DNA of 43,283 bases from Chara braunii (GCA_003427395.1 BFEA01000597.1:122288-165570), one strand, 5' to 3'. Shown: positions 20,313-31,429, numbered from the stretch's first letter. The notes: generated by a model from the sequence alone, not told the origin. Translations and numbers: made by a program.

Positions 20313-21050
20313 TTGATACATGCCCAGTTGGGCAATGTATGTACAGCCAAGGATCCCCAATGTGATGAAAAGGACTGAATGGACAATGCAATGTTAGTGA
20401 AACATCAACAAGCAATGTTCACCTTGATACATACGAAGTGGCACAAAATAGCGCAGTGGAAGACTTGGATATAAGTCGTAACCTGACCGGGACTGACACG
20501 ACATCCCATCATACATCACACATGTGAGCGGAGGAGGGACCGCACACAAAGAAGAAAGGTCCCTCCTTGTACACGCACATGGGGAGATACCACAGATGTG
20601 AGATGGGGGGAGAGGTGAGACAAAGATGGAGGCGAGGGCGAAGTCCAAGATCGCAATGGCGATGTCCAAAAATAGTCCCTTGTCGATGTCCAATCAATGT
20701 CTGTCTCAAAAATGTCGAACCAGATCCTGGGCGCAATGCCCACCGTAACTCCTGCTTGTATGATCTGCCTGTAACCTCACTCTCTCGTATCTGAAGAAGA
20801 AGAAGATGAAGCAGATGAAGCAGATGAAGAGGGAGTAGGGAGGAGAGAGAGATGAGATGGAGGGGAGACGAACAAGGAAGAGGTAGTCTTCCCTACTGTC
20901 TCACCTGCAGGAAGGCCGCTGTACATTGATTGTCGCGTTGTCGCTGTCTTGTGCAGGTCGCATGCGGAGTCCCAACTATGGTGCCAGGTAAGTTCGTCGT
21001 CCGCAGGTATGGCCTCCACCCTCTCCTACCTATGCCACTACCTCTATTCC
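20313..21050 (-). mobile_element. Partial LTR of family F, cut by element B
   Basis: Highly similar to 32459-33196, reading on the minus strand and ending ATGTATCA at 20313. It breaks off at CCTCTATTCC, exactly where element B begins (21051); the intact relative continues at that point. The primer site found behind the relative is not present here. Confidence 0.8.
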
Positions 21051-21986
21051 TGAAACGATATTCACCAATTCGCAGTAGCTGATGCAGATCCCAGGGCTCG
21101 ATCCCTAGTTTCCACCTTACCTGTGTACAGTATCTGTGTCGACCCCTAGGGTTGAACCCGTGACCTGTGTATTTGTAACAGTGGTAGACTGCCGTAGGGT
21201 CCAGAGGCCACAGGGGTTCGATCTGTAGACCTATCGAGTAGGGGTCCCAGTGAGGTCTAGACGCGGTAGTTGTAGTTGTCTCGAAGAGTCAAGGTCGTAG
21301 CTGCTACAGTCCGGAAAGGTCAAGGTCGTAGCTGCTACAGTACCGAAAGGCCAAGTCTACGGCCTTCCGGAAGGTTCGAGTAGTGGCCTTTCGGTGTGTC
21401 CCACGTTTAGGCTGAGGCAAGTGGGCAGTTGGTGAGGCAAGTGGTGGAGTCTTCCTGTGTTGAGTCAGCAGTCCCAGTCCTAGGCAGTCCTGGTTCAGTC
21501 CAGCAAGTACCGCATGGGACTGTGTGCACTTCGGGCATGGCAAAGGGCCAAACCAACGAGCTGCAGAAGTATAAATCAAGAGGCAGCGCCCAGCCATTCA
21601 TTCATTCCTTCGTGAGCCATGCGGAAGCGCTGCCACGACGACTTGTGCAAGGAGGTCTGCAGTGAGCTCGAAGACGAAGTGCGCAGAGATACGTAGCTTA
21701 GCCATAGCGATAGGGTAGAGGCGACCATAGCCGCCATAGCTGTAGTTGGAGTTCGGTGTGTGTGTATGTGTTCAGAGGACCGCGTGTGGGATATCCAGGG
21801 TGATCCAGTGCATGCGAACAGAGAGTTGTGTGGGCGCTACGTCGCCATGGCCAGTTAAAGTGAACTCGTGTCTGAATTGCGTTCTTGGGTGTCATATCTC
21901 TGAGTATTAAGTGGGCGCATGTCGCCAGTTTGCTGCGCTACTGTTTGCATGCATGTAAAGTGTGAATGAAAGCGAGTCTGATTGCA
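21051..21986 (+). mobile_element. 5' LTR of element B (936 bp)
   Basis: Starts TGAAACG and ends GATTGCA, followed by a primer site. The solo copy at 35384-36241 confirms both ends. Confidence 0.85.
21570..21577 (+). promoter_or_regulatory. TATA box of LTR B
   Basis: TATAAATC at about 520 bases into the LTR, kept unchanged in the solo copy at 35829-35836 together with the following AAGAGGCAGCGCC. Probable core promoter; the start site is not known. Confidence 0.55.
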
Positions 21987-21999
21987 TTGGTATCGGAGC
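21987..21999 (+). other. Primer-binding site of element B
   Basis: TTGGTATCGGAGC directly after the LTR end, on the plus strand. Confidence 0.88.
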
Positions 22000-22158
22000 T
22001 GGTACCCGCTATTCCACGCGCCTTGTTGTGTGCCGCAGGGAGGGTGATGCACCATAGCTGAGGTGGCCGTCGACACAAGAAGTCCGCCATAGCGTACATC
22101 GAGGTTGAAGAAGCCGCCACGCGCACCTGCAGAGAAGACCACGACGAAGAAGAAGACC

Positions 22159-22212
<54 letters not shown>

Positions 22213-23322
22213 TTGAGCGATACAATATTGGCTTACCACGCTTCTGCGTTGAAGACATCGGTACGGCGAGAGAGAGAGAGAGAGGGTGGAGAGAGATGAG
22301 CGATACAAGTTTGGTTGTCACTTATCTGTGAAGTGTGTCGTGCAGTCCCACGAAGTGAGAGGCGGCCATAGCCGCGGAGCTGGACCACAGAGAACGAAGG
22401 AGATTGAAAGAGAAGGCAGAGGAGGAGACTGAGAAGGGAGAGAGAAGCCATAGCCAAGGACGAGAAGAGAGAGACGATTAAAAAAAAAAAAAAAAAAAAA
22501 GAGAAAGAAGGAAGTCGAGGTGAAGAGAAAGGAGGCAAGGTGACTGGGAGTTGACTAGAGGTGCTGACCGACGTTGACTGGAGTTGACCAGGCGTTGATC
22601 GGGTGTGATCGGGAGTTGACCGGAGGTGCTAACCGATGTTGACGGGAGTTGACCAGGGTTGATCGTGGGTTGACTGCAATGTTGACCAAGGCGTTGACCA
22701 AGACCGTTGACCACAAGTTTGACCAAGCTGGAGCCGGTATATTCTCGCCAAACCTTCAGCCTATCCCCTCGCCCTATGGATGTGCTTACACCCTGTGGTG
22801 CTTGCTGAGTCAAGTCTGTTTCTCTTCTTTCTGCATCGAGTCTCTTTTGTCCAGGTGTAGGAACGCTGTGGATGAAGGATAGAGCCTCGTTGACCAAACC
22901 CCTGCCGGACTAAGTAGGGCTAAGGACTTTGTCTGACGACTCGACTGTCCCGGAGGACACAAACCCTCCCAAGGACCGGTACTGACCGGTGGGCTGCTCG
23001 GTGTGGCACGGTAGGCCCGAAAGTTGAGCTGTGGGCTGCACAACAACCCGTCTAAGTGTTTAGAGACCTGTTGATTGCCTCGTCCTGTCTGCATCATTAA
23101 AATGATTCCTGAGGAGTTACGGGGGATCTCCTTAAATGCCTCCTAATCAGCAACAGGTCTAGTAGTGACAGCCTTAGAGTAGGTCCACGCTAGTGACCAT
23201 AGTTGATAGGATCCTATCCGGATTCTGTAAGTCTTAGATTGATTCAATAGGTGAGTCGGTCAGTGGGAGTAGCGTCTAAGTGGTGAGGAGTGGAACCGCT
23301 GCTTGGTTGTGCACCTTCCACC
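22000..23322 (+). other. Leader of element B
   Basis: Untranslated stretch between primer site and gag. It holds a (GA)25 run at 22158-22207, an A run at 22480-22500 and a TTGAC cluster at 22551-22724. No coding motif seen. Confidence 0.65.
22551..22724 (+). promoter_or_regulatory. Cluster of TTGAC (W-box core) motifs
   Basis: Eleven TTGAC motifs in about 175 bases, most followed by C or T, in an imperfect 10-20 base repeat of the type GGAGTTGACC. TTGAC(C/T) is the core bound by plant WRKY factors; a role here is inference. Confidence 0.5.
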
Positions 23323-24234
23323 ATGGTTGACACCTGTACAGGGAAGAGTACTGCCCCCTCCGAGGCCGAGAAGGCCCGGATTGCCGCCCTTTTGAGAGAA
23401 AAGAGAGAAAAGGAGCTTTCTAAACAGGCAAAGCTAAAGGCCATTGAGTAGGAGGAGGCGGCGCAGAAGAAAAGATTGGAGGAGGAGATAATGAGAATTC
23501 AAAAGTAGAAGTTGATGCTGATAGAGAGAGAGAAGGAAGAAAGGAGGAAGGCTGCAGAGGAAGAGGCAGCAAGAGAGGAGGAAGAAGAAAAAGAAGAACC
23601 CCTTGAGAGAAGACGCCGAGAGGAGAGAGGGGAAGTCAGTGGCACGAAGGAGAATGACAGATGGAGGGAGAAGAAGATAAGCGAATGGGTGACTAATTTA
23701 TCTTTGGGAGAAGATGAAGAGGCACAATTGTATGTGCCGCAGGAGGAGAGGGAGGCGTTTGCCAGGGCACTGAAGATGATAGAGGACCCCCTGGAACGCC
23801 AGGAGACAGAAGATGAAAAGAAGTTGGAGTGGAAGCTGAAAATGATGAGGGAGAAGAAGAGAAGGAGGGAGGAAGCCAGTAGAATAGCCGGGGAGGTTGA
23901 GCGTGTACGAACCGGCAGGCAAGAACTGCAGGGCCAAACAGAGGTCTCTGCTAAATTGGATAAGGTGATGGGCTTCCTAGAAATTCTGAGCGAGGCCTGG
24001 CTAGAAGAGCACCAGGCCCGTAAGGGCCAAGACGTGACTTTGCAAGCGATGCGATCTGGGTTTAGGGAGTTTGCGAGTGACGTGGTGGGCCACATCGGGG
24101 CTAAGGTTAGAAGAATGAGGGATGGCGTAAATAAGTTCTGCGCTGGCGCCATCGAGACAGCCAAAGTTGTGCCCACGACAGCGGCCACGGCTCGCCCCCG
24201 CAAAGAGCCCGTTAAGCTAAACACACGTGGTTAA
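23323..24234 (+). pseudogene. gag of element B (coiled-coil type)
   Basis: 303 codons from ATG 23323 to TAA 24232, interrupted by TAG at 23449-23451 and 23506-23508. The first 110 residues are rich in Glu, Lys and Arg (ARIAALLREKREKELSKQ, later RRREERGEVSG) and should form a long coiled coil. A middle part has KISEWVTNLSLGEDEE and EREAFARALKMIED; the end is a basic, helical region (FREFASDVVGHIGAKVRRM). No zinc knuckle. I remember closely similar proteins from Chara, so I call it gag by position after LTR, primer site and leader. The pol of this element is not present. Confidence 0.6.
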
Positions 24235-24639
24235 CCAGCGGTGTTATTTTCGACGAATTTTGCACCGAATTGCGCTGAAACTGTCATATTGTGCTGATTT
24301 TTTGCTTTTTTTCTTGTTTTTCTTTTTGTGTGATATATATGTGTTTTAGGGTACGTCATGTGTGCAGTTTTGACATGTTTTGATCAATAATGAAAAAGTT
24401 GGCATTTTGTTGGATTTGTTGGACGCTTCATTTTGACTCGGACAGTGTTTTTGTGTTAGGGTTTCATAGTGTTTTTTTGTTTTCTTTTTCATTTTTTTTG
24501 GCCTGTTTCCTTTTTTTATGTTTGCACTATGGTCTCATATCGTTTGTTTTTAAAATTTTTGATGAAATTCGGGCCGCAATTGCCAACGAAAACGGGGAAT
24601 ATTTGAGCCCCCGTTAACCGTCTCTCCTTTTTACATCAT
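24235..24639. other. AT-rich stretch without recognised gene
   Basis: T-rich sequence with several T runs; it separates the gag of element B from the gag of element F. The junction of the two elements must lie here or at its end. No LTR start or polypurine tract seen. Confidence 0.6.
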
Positions 24640-25361
24640 ATTGCCCCCGAGGAGCAAGTCCTCGTCGCCTTCCACGCGTTGAAAGACGAAACCGCCAGCT
24701 TCGCCAGGTCTCTCGCACGTGCCGCAGACTGCGAGCACAATATGATCACCAAGATCAACTGGGATGATCTAAAGGCGGCGTGGCATAAGCGGTTCCAAGT
24801 AGAGCCGCCGGAGATCAAGGCAATGGACAAGCTGATGGTCTTTGAACAAGGCACACTGCCGAGTACCAATGCGTGACATCTGTCCCAGGCATTCAAATGG
24901 GCTTCAAAGCCATCAAACACGACTTCATCTCGAGGTCGTGTCCGGCGTTGGGCAATGCCTTGACTCGCGTCGAGGACACCCTGACGACATCGGGAGAACT
25001 CTAGCGTTTGTCTGCGCCAGGCCAAAGCAGAGATCAACATCGGCCGAAAGTGGCCGTGGTCGTGGTGGCAACGCGAAACAACCAAACTAGCGAGGCCGTG
25101 TCTGCCAATGAAGGGGACAGACTCGTTGCCCCCCGGGAAGGTGGCCGCCCCGGCAAAGGCCGAGGACACAGCAAGGCGAACTCAAACACCGCATCTAGCC
25201 CCGGGTGCGTCGCAGCAGCTCCAGCCCCATGGTCCTATTACGGTTTCTCCGAGCAAGCATTCGAGGCACACACGAGATTCCGTTATTGTCTGTGGTGTAA
25301 CAGCGATCTCCACGACACAATGGCCTGCCAGTCGAAAGGCAAGGGCAAATCGGGAAACTGA
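24640..25361 (+). pseudogene. gag fragment of element F with CCHC knuckle
   Basis: Starts in mid gag (IAPEEQVLVAFHALKDE, ITKINWDDLKAAWHKRF, DKLMVFEQGTLPST), shifts frame near 24865 and continues SVPGIQMGFKAIKHDF and SCPALGNALTRVEDT. After a TAG near 25001 a further frame shows CLWCNSDLHDTMAC, a perfect C-x2-C-x4-H-x4-C knuckle that would bind element RNA. The same gag family is found on the minus strand at 30523-31411. Confidence 0.75.
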
Positions 25362-25381
25362 GCACCGCCGGGAGTGACTCG

Positions 25382-26269
25382 ATGACACTCTGGACGCCTT
25401 CGGAACCGGTCACTTCGCGGGTGACCGCCCTTCGTTCCGAGGCACATGCGGAAGTCGATAGTCCTCCTCTTCTTTATTCTTTTGAGGACTATGCTGCCCT
25501 ACTCGTTCGTACGCTGGGTACTCGTGCTCAAGGACAAGACGTGTGTGCGGCATCTTCTCCGTCCGACAGCGGCGACTTATCGTCTTCAAGTGGTTCTTCA
25601 CGAGATTCGGCGAGCGAGTTCAACATAGAGGTATTGGACCCGCTCACATTCGAGGATTTCGCATGGCTTCCTCTCCCGACCACGGGCCGCTTGCCGGGAC
25701 CGCAATGCGCAACATTATGCGCCCATCTTCACACGTACTTATTATTCTATGCAGCACCAACTTCGCAGACGGATGATGAAGTCGCGGTGGGGGACATCCT
25801 TCCATATGTTACCAAGGTGGCTCGCGAGTTTCTCAATAAGCGGTACGCTGACAACAACGCACCGCTCCTCTATGTCCGCATCCAAGTTGGGCAAGCGTCC
25901 TGCAGTGTTTTGCTGGATAGCGGCGTGTCTCGCAAGTTTATGAGCCAAGCCTTTATGCAAAAGGCTGGCCTTGGCGCACAAGTTCGAAGGAAGGCAAACC
26001 CGACGACGATCAAGTTGGCGGGCGGAAGGACGCAACAGCTTATCGACCGCTACATCGAGGCCGTAAAGGTGTATTTTGCACCTCATGCATGCGAACCGGT
26101 GACATTTGACATTTTGGACACGGACTTCGACATTATTTTGGGAATGCCTTGGCTTGCAAGTGCGGATCACACGGTCAACTTCCGTCGGCGGACTCTTACC
26201 GTTTGCGACGCCTTCGGCGCCGAAGTGTCGTGTACTATTCCTCTTCCGCACCCGTGGATTCGGTGCTAA
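25382..26269 (+). pseudogene. Retropepsin-like protease region of element F
   Basis: 295-codon frame. An acidic, Ser-rich N-terminal half is followed by the protease: CSVLLDSGVSRKFMS (active Asp present, DSG followed by Val where Ala is usual), then an Ile/Leu-rich part and FDIILGMPWL. The stop at 26267 lies before the RT linker, so fusion to RT needs a further frame change. Confidence 0.75.
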
Positions 26270-26479
26270 GTGGTGACGGCCAAGTCATTCTGGGCTACTT
26301 GTGCTTACGAGCAGCCCGACGAGATCGGCCTATGTTTCCTATGGACCGTCGCGGTAGCCAACTCTTCATCCACGGACTTGTCTTCGGACCCCCGTGTGGT
26401 GAGGTTGCTTGACGAGTTCGGCGACATCTTTGAGTCACCTGGATCGGTCGATCTCTCACGAGATTATTCTTGAGGCCGG

Positions 26480-27087
26480 TGCCGTGCTGCTGAAAGCTTG
26501 CATTTATGACATGAGTGAGGAGGAGCTTACGGTCCTCCGTGCGCAACTCGATGATTTGTTGGACAAGGGCTAGATCCACCCTAGTAGCTCTCCATACGGA
26601 GCGCCAGTTCTCTTCGTACGGAAGAAGAACAAGGATCTACGATTGTGCATTGACGACCGCAAGCTCAATGCGCAAACCGTCAAGAATGCGGGGCCTCTTC
26701 CTCGCATCGACGATCTTCTCGAGCGATTGGGCAGCGCAAAGTATTTTTCGAAGTTTGATTAGAAGTCGGGATATCATCAAATCTCGATCTGATCGAACGA
26801 TCGTTACAAATCTGCGTTCAAGATGAGGTATGGGCATTTTGAGTGGGTGGTCATGCCTTTTGGCCTCACCAACGCCCCGACGACCTTCCAAGCGGCAATG
26901 ACCAACGAGTTTCGTGCGATGTTGGATCGGTTCGTGCTGGTTTACTTAGACGACATTCTCGTCTATAGCCGGTCATTGGAGGATCATCTTGAGCACCTTC
27001 GACGAGTGTTGGAGACGCTCCGCCGCGGCAAGTACAAGGCCAACCGCGAGAAGTGCAATTTTTTCCGGTAAGAGCTGGAATACTTGG
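26480..27087 (+). pseudogene. Reverse transcriptase of element F
   Basis: A single frame from about 26480 contains [57 protein letters not shown], and LVYLDDILVYS, so the YLDD box is intact. Four stops interrupt it: TAG 26571, TAG 26760, TGA 26790 and TAA 27069. In CIDDRKLN the usual Tyr of CIDY is Asp. The connection region behind it is rearranged (27088-27270). Confidence 0.85.
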
Positions 27088-27270
27088 GCCATCCAAGAGT
27101 GGTCGGAGCCACGGAACGTCACGAATGTTCGGAGGGCATCAGTCAGCTATCGGACAAGATTCAAGCCATCCAAGAGTGGTCGGAGCCACGGAGGGCATCA
27201 GTCAGCTATCGGACAAGATTCAAGCCATCCAAGAGTGGTCGGAGCCACGAAACGTCACGAATGTTCGTTC
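27088..27270 (+). repeat. Scrambled local duplication in pol of element F
   Basis: The block GCCATCCAAGAGTGGTCGG starts at 27088, 27165 and 27224 (steps of 77 and 59 bases). Neighbouring blocks are repeated in part and in different order, giving order A-B, C-A, C-A-B of three sub-blocks. Confidence 0.9.
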
Positions 27271-27815
27271 GTTCCTTGGCCTCGCTGGCTACTACCAGCG
27301 TTTTATCAAGGGCTACTCGAAGATCGCGGCCCACTTGACCAAGCTTCAATGCGAGGATCGCCCGTTTGACTTCGGAGACGATCCGCGGGAATCATTTTTG
27401 GCTCTTAAAGTCGCGCTATTATCTGTGGAGGTCTTGCGCGCATATACGGATGCGTCCGTCTATGGCATTGGTGTCGTCCTCGAGCAACACGATGGCGTGG
27501 ATTGGCACCCGGTCGAGTATTTCAGCAAGAAAGTGACCGTTGTGCACTCCATTGACGATGCACGCAAGGAGCTCCTTGCCTTCATCCACACGCTGAAGCG
27601 GTGGCGGCACTTCCTCCTTGGCCGAAGCAAATTCTGATGGGTAAAGGATAACAATCTGTTGGTCTTTTACAAGACCCAAGACACCATCAATAGCACCATC
27701 GCTCGATGGATGGCTTTCATCGACCAGTTCGACTTCTTTCCCAATCACATTCCGGGGAAGTCGAACCGTTTTGCGGATGCTCTTCAATGGCGTCCCGATC
27801 ATTGTACCGCGGTCT
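27271..27815 (+). pseudogene. RNase H region of element F
   Basis: [19 protein letters not shown], then [15 protein letters not shown] (catalytic Asp), [31 protein letters not shown], a TGA at 27635 that replaces a codon in the strand before DNN, then DQFDFFPNHIPGKSNRFADAL. A deletion before YTDAS removes several residues present in relatives. Confidence 0.8.
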
Positions 27816-28589
27816 ATTCAACCTTCGAGATTGACAACGACCTGTGGGACAACTTCATCTGCGGCTACCAAGCCGACCCCGAGTTTCACGACAAGTACAT
27901 GAATTGCTCCTCTCGTAATCCGGCGCCTTCTCACTATCGGATGCAAGAGGGGTACTTGCTTGTCCACACACGGGGGAAGGACCTTCTTTGCGTACCGAGT
28001 GACCCTCACTTGCGTACACGGCTTCTTGGCAAGGTCGACGATGCTTCCGCCACCGGACACTTTGGAGTCAATCGCACGATTGGCGGAATTCGCGAGCGAT
28101 TTTGGTGGCCCGACCTTCTCTGCGACGTCACACGCTATTGCGAGTCATAAAAGGTTTGCCGACGCTGCAAATCCCGCAACCATCGTCCATATGGCGAGTT
28201 GCGACCATTACCGGTCCCCTTGCAGCGAAGGGAAGTGATTGCAATGGATATTACGGGCCCGTTCCCCAAGCAAAAGACTGGAGTGGATGGGATTCTCACG
28301 GTGGTCAACCGACTCACCAAGTTCGCCATGTTTTTGCCTTGCCGTTATCATGTCAAGGCATTGGAGTTGCCCGAGGTTCTTTACGCGGGTTGGATTCGAA
28401 CCAAAGGTTACCCCAAGGAAATCGTCTGCGACCGCGACACTCGGTTCATGTCCGATTTTTGGTTGGCGTTCATCAAACGATGGGGCTCATCTCTCAAGCC
28501 AAGTTCGGCTCGCCACCCTTAAACCGATGGCCGAACGGAGAGGGCGCATTAGACCGCACAGGTTCTCCTTCGCACTCTCATCCGCACCC
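27816..28589 (+). pseudogene. Integrase of element F
   Basis: H2C2 finger: ATGHFGVNRT and, beyond a TAA at 28148, CRRCKSRN. Core: AMDITGPF (Asp), VCDRDTRFMSDFW (Asp), then RTERAH with the Glu between a TAA at 28520 and a TAG at 28550. All three acidic residues can still be seen. The C-terminal part is deleted at 28589, where a 42-base copy of upstream sequence is found. Confidence 0.8.
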
Positions 28590-28631
28590 TTACGCGGGTT
28601 GGATTCGAACCAAAGGTTACCCCAAGGAAAT
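28590..28631 (+). repeat. 42-base copy of 28381-28422 at a deletion junction
   Basis: Exact repeat, 209 bases from its source in the integrase, placed between an abrupt end of the integrase core and the start of the C-terminal domain (MGPWPIVAP). Confidence 0.92.
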
Positions 28632-29062
28632 GGATGGGGCCCTGGCCGATCGTGGCACCCGCTGGGGATGCACCCGAAGGACCTTCCTTCACCATTCAGG
28701 TGCCCGCCCACTTGGCCGTCTACCCAATCTTTCATTGCTCCAAGTTGGCTCTTTACACGCCAGCGGAACATGACGATTTTCCCGGGCGACGATTGCAAGA
28801 CCCACCCTCTATGGACGATTTTCAGGAGGTCGGCGACATCATCTCCCAGCGACGCCATGGCAGCAGGCCAACCGAGTATTTGGTACATTTTGCGTACTGC
28901 ACTCACAAAGCTGACCGTTGGTTGACCCGTGCGGAACTCCAAGCAACAACTCTGGATGTTCTCACACGCTACGAATGCAAAATGCAAGGCAAGCCGGTAT
29001 CTTCGGCTCCACGTCGCACCCGCGTCCAGGTTCCACCTTCAGATTGTCAGCTTCGACCTTGA
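28632..29062 (+). pseudogene. GPY/F and chromodomain of element F
   Basis: WMGPWPIVAPAGDAP, FTIQVPAHLAVYPIFHCSKLALY, then a chromodomain-like end: VGDIISQRRHGS, TEYLVHFAYCTHKADRWL and RAELQATTLDVL. Aromatic residues Y, F and W stand where a chromodomain binds methyl-lysine. The stop at 29060 is probably natural; the polypurine tract follows 16 bases later. Confidence 0.75.
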
Positions 29063-29078
29063 CCCGGATTGACTTCAT

Positions 29079-29091
29079 AAGGAGGGGGGGG
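29079..29091 (+). other. Polypurine tract of element F
   Basis: AAGGAGGGGGGG directly before TGTTACATG, the LTR start. It would prime plus-strand synthesis. Confidence 0.8.
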
Positions 29092-29455
29092 TGTTACATG
29101 GTGCGCCTGCAACAGGCTGCACGGGGCATTTCCAGACCCATGATGTTTTCAGTGCAAAAGCCCGAAAACAAGGGCCTACAGGCCCTGTGTCGTTTCAGCC
29201 TGAAAGCCTGAAAACAAGGGCCTACAGGTCCTGTGTCGTTTCAGGCTAAATCAGGGCCTTTCCGACCCTAAATGTTTTTAGCCTGAAACTGAGGGCCATT
29301 TCCGGGCCCTCATCAGTTCGACCTGCCCTGCAACTCAGGCAACAAACCAGGGTTTTGGCACATGCCATTTCTGGTCTGTTTTCAAGACAACACCTGGTTG
29401 AGTTTCAACGCCAGGGTCTGGCACGTTTCGGCATTGGCAAGAGCAGCCTCCTGGA

Positions 29456-29483
29456 CGGGCCAGCACTATATAGGACTGGCCCG
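29456..29483 (+). promoter_or_regulatory. TATA box between inverted arms, LTR F
   Basis: TATATAG at 29467-29473 lies in the 12-base loop of the arms CGGGCCAG and CTGGCCCG. The same plan with other arm sequences occurs at 33274-33297 and 40645-40664. Confidence 0.55.
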
Positions 29484-29821
29484 CCCTGCAGGAAGGCAGG
29501 TAGTTGCTAGGTACTTCCCAGGCACTTTACGTGCAGATCAGGAGGCAGGAGATAGTCTTCAGGATTCGGCAGCAGCACTCTGGAGGAGCGCTGCAGGAAT
29601 AGTAGTAGCGTTAGCAGTAGTCTTCGGCGTTGGGCGCTAGTAGCGTTAGCAGTAGTATTCAGCGCTGGGCGCCATAGGAGCTAGTAGTACTAGAGAGAGA
29701 GAGATTGGGCGGAGGCCAGGGAGACTTGCCTGCAGCGACATTGCTCCAGCTTCGTCTTCGAGGTACCTGCAGCACAGCGCCATCTTCACAGGTTAGTACC
29801 TGGCACATGAGAGAGAGAGAG

Positions 29822-29986
29822 NNNNNNNNNNNNNNNNNNNNNNNNNNNNNNNNNNNNNNNNNNNNNNNNNNNNNNNNNNNNNNNNNNNNNNNNNNNNNNN
29901 NNNNNNNNNNNNNNNNNNNNNNNNNNNNNNNNNNNNNNNNNNNNNNNNNNNNNNNNNNNNNNNNNNNNNNNNNNNNNNNNNNNNNN
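29822..29986. other. Assembly gap (165 N)
   Basis: Unknown bases with GA repeat on both sides; the true content is probably mostly GA repeat. Confidence 1.
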
Positions 29987-30055
<69 letters not shown>

Positions 30056-30522
30056 TGACATTTGGATCCAGACTCGACGTTCAGACATTTTGAAGAGGGA
30101 TTATTTGGGACTTGTAACGAGACTTGGTGTTGACGACTTTCCCATTTACCCCTTCCAGTTCTTCGTCTGATCCCCTCCTCTTCGTCTGTGTATGTCTGGA
30201 CCTGGCGCCTCCTTGTGTATAGCGCCAGGCCCCTTCACACCTTGTGATGATCATGATGTATGTTTGGTCTGTGTTGCAACATTGATTGGGCTAGTCATTG
30301 GTATTCTAGTATTCTGCTGCGCTGCCTTGCACTGCGTGGTAGAGGTCCGTCCCGGTCAGGTCAGGACTTGTATCTAAAGTCCTCCCTGCGCTATAAAGCA
30401 CCATTTTGTATGTATCGGAATGCGCATTGCTTGTTGAGATTCCACTTGCACTGCATTCAGTCCTTTTTATCACATTGCGGATCCTCGGTTATTATGAACA
30501 TCGCCCAACTGGGCATGTAACA

Positions 30523-31411
30523 CTTTAGATCATCCCAACTGATCTCGGTATGCAAGTCGGCCTCCACCACGACGTACTTAGACAAGAGGTTGTCCATCCA
30601 TGCTCGGCACGGCGCCCCCCGATCGGGAGTGCAAGTAGGCGTGGTGCTTCTCTTCGTTGATGTGGTGCAGCTGCAACTTGAGTTCGAACTGGCGGAACCA
30701 CGGAATCGGGTCCGTCTTCGTCGTGCCGCAGAAGATCTCCTGATCGTCGAACTTCGGACTCGGTTCACGTTGTGACGTGCTCGAGTGAGTGGCGGCAGTG
30801 CAGATCTGCTGCTCAAGTTGTTGAGTTGCGGTTTGCTGTAGCTGCACGCCGTCCTTGAGTGCACCGACATCGACTTCCAATGCATCGAGGCGCTCAGAAG
30901 TGTTGGAGGAGCTGGCGACGGGGGCGGCGACGGGTCGTTGCTGAAGCTGCTGGAGGCGGCTGTTGACCTGATCCAACGACCGTTGCTGGTTCTTCACCGT
31001 GTCGTTGAGGCAATGGATGTCCTCCTGTTGTGCAATGCACGTTGCCAGCAGGTCCGTGAGGTGGGAGAGCAACAGCAAGATGTGAGGTCCGCTGTTGCTG
31101 AATTCGCCACCCTCGGTCCGCCATGCCATTGCCATCGTGAGGAAAGCTCTCTCCTCGCTAAATATCTTCTCCCGTCGTTGACTGTGTCCTTCATCGGCAG
31201 CCTTTGCTGCTGCCCCGTCGTGCTGGCGCTGCTGTTCGATCGGCAACAGACGTGCCTTCTCGGCATCCTCTGCCTTCTTCTTCTCTGTGGCTGCTACCGC
31301 ATCCGTCCGTTGGTTGGCTTCGGTTATCAAAGCCAGCATCTGGGCCTGATAGGCCTCAGCCGTTTTCCTGGACTTCTGGTCCATGATGGCTGTTTGCAAG
31401 CGCGCGGACAT
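30523..31411 (-). pseudogene. gag of element G (truncated)
   Basis: Minus-strand gag beginning at the Met in MSARLQTAIMDQ (31411); an open frame extends further up but is repetitive there. Features: coiled-coil and Ala/Lys-rich N-terminal part, then LDQVNSRLQQLQQRP, FDDQEIFCGTTKTDPIPWF, RQFELKLQLHH, and after a one-base shift near 30615 MDNLLSKY and TEISWDDLK. It stops at 30523, where the LTR end of element F begins. Pol of this element is not in the window. Confidence 0.8.
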
Positions 31412-31429
31412 AGACCAGGCCGGGGGCCT

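Larger units (their letters stand above)
24640..30522 (+). mobile_element. Ty3/gypsy element F, 5'-truncated
   Basis: Order gag, zinc knuckle, protease, RT, RNase H, integrase, chromodomain, polypurine tract, 3' LTR. The 5' LTR, primer site and gag start are missing. At least eight stops and several rearrangements show long decay. Confidence 0.85.
29092..30522 (+). mobile_element. 3' LTR of element F (with gap)
   Basis: Starts TGTTACATGG after the polypurine tract and ends GGGCATGTAACA. Its end region matches the ends of the LTRs at 20313 and 32459 in reverse. It contains a 46-base tandem duplication at about 29160-29250, a TATA box at 29467-29473 and a GA microsatellite with a gap. Confidence 0.85.

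Noticed and set aside
21095-21240. Several GGTTCGATCC-like boxes in LTR B, possible polymerase III promoter
   Set aside because: B-box likeness only; no paired A-box at proper distance, and LTR B has a TATA box.
23499-24224. 241-codon minus-strand frame opposite gag of element B
   Set aside because: Antisense of a Glu/Lys-rich coding frame, which gives long Ser/Leu/Phe frames without stops.
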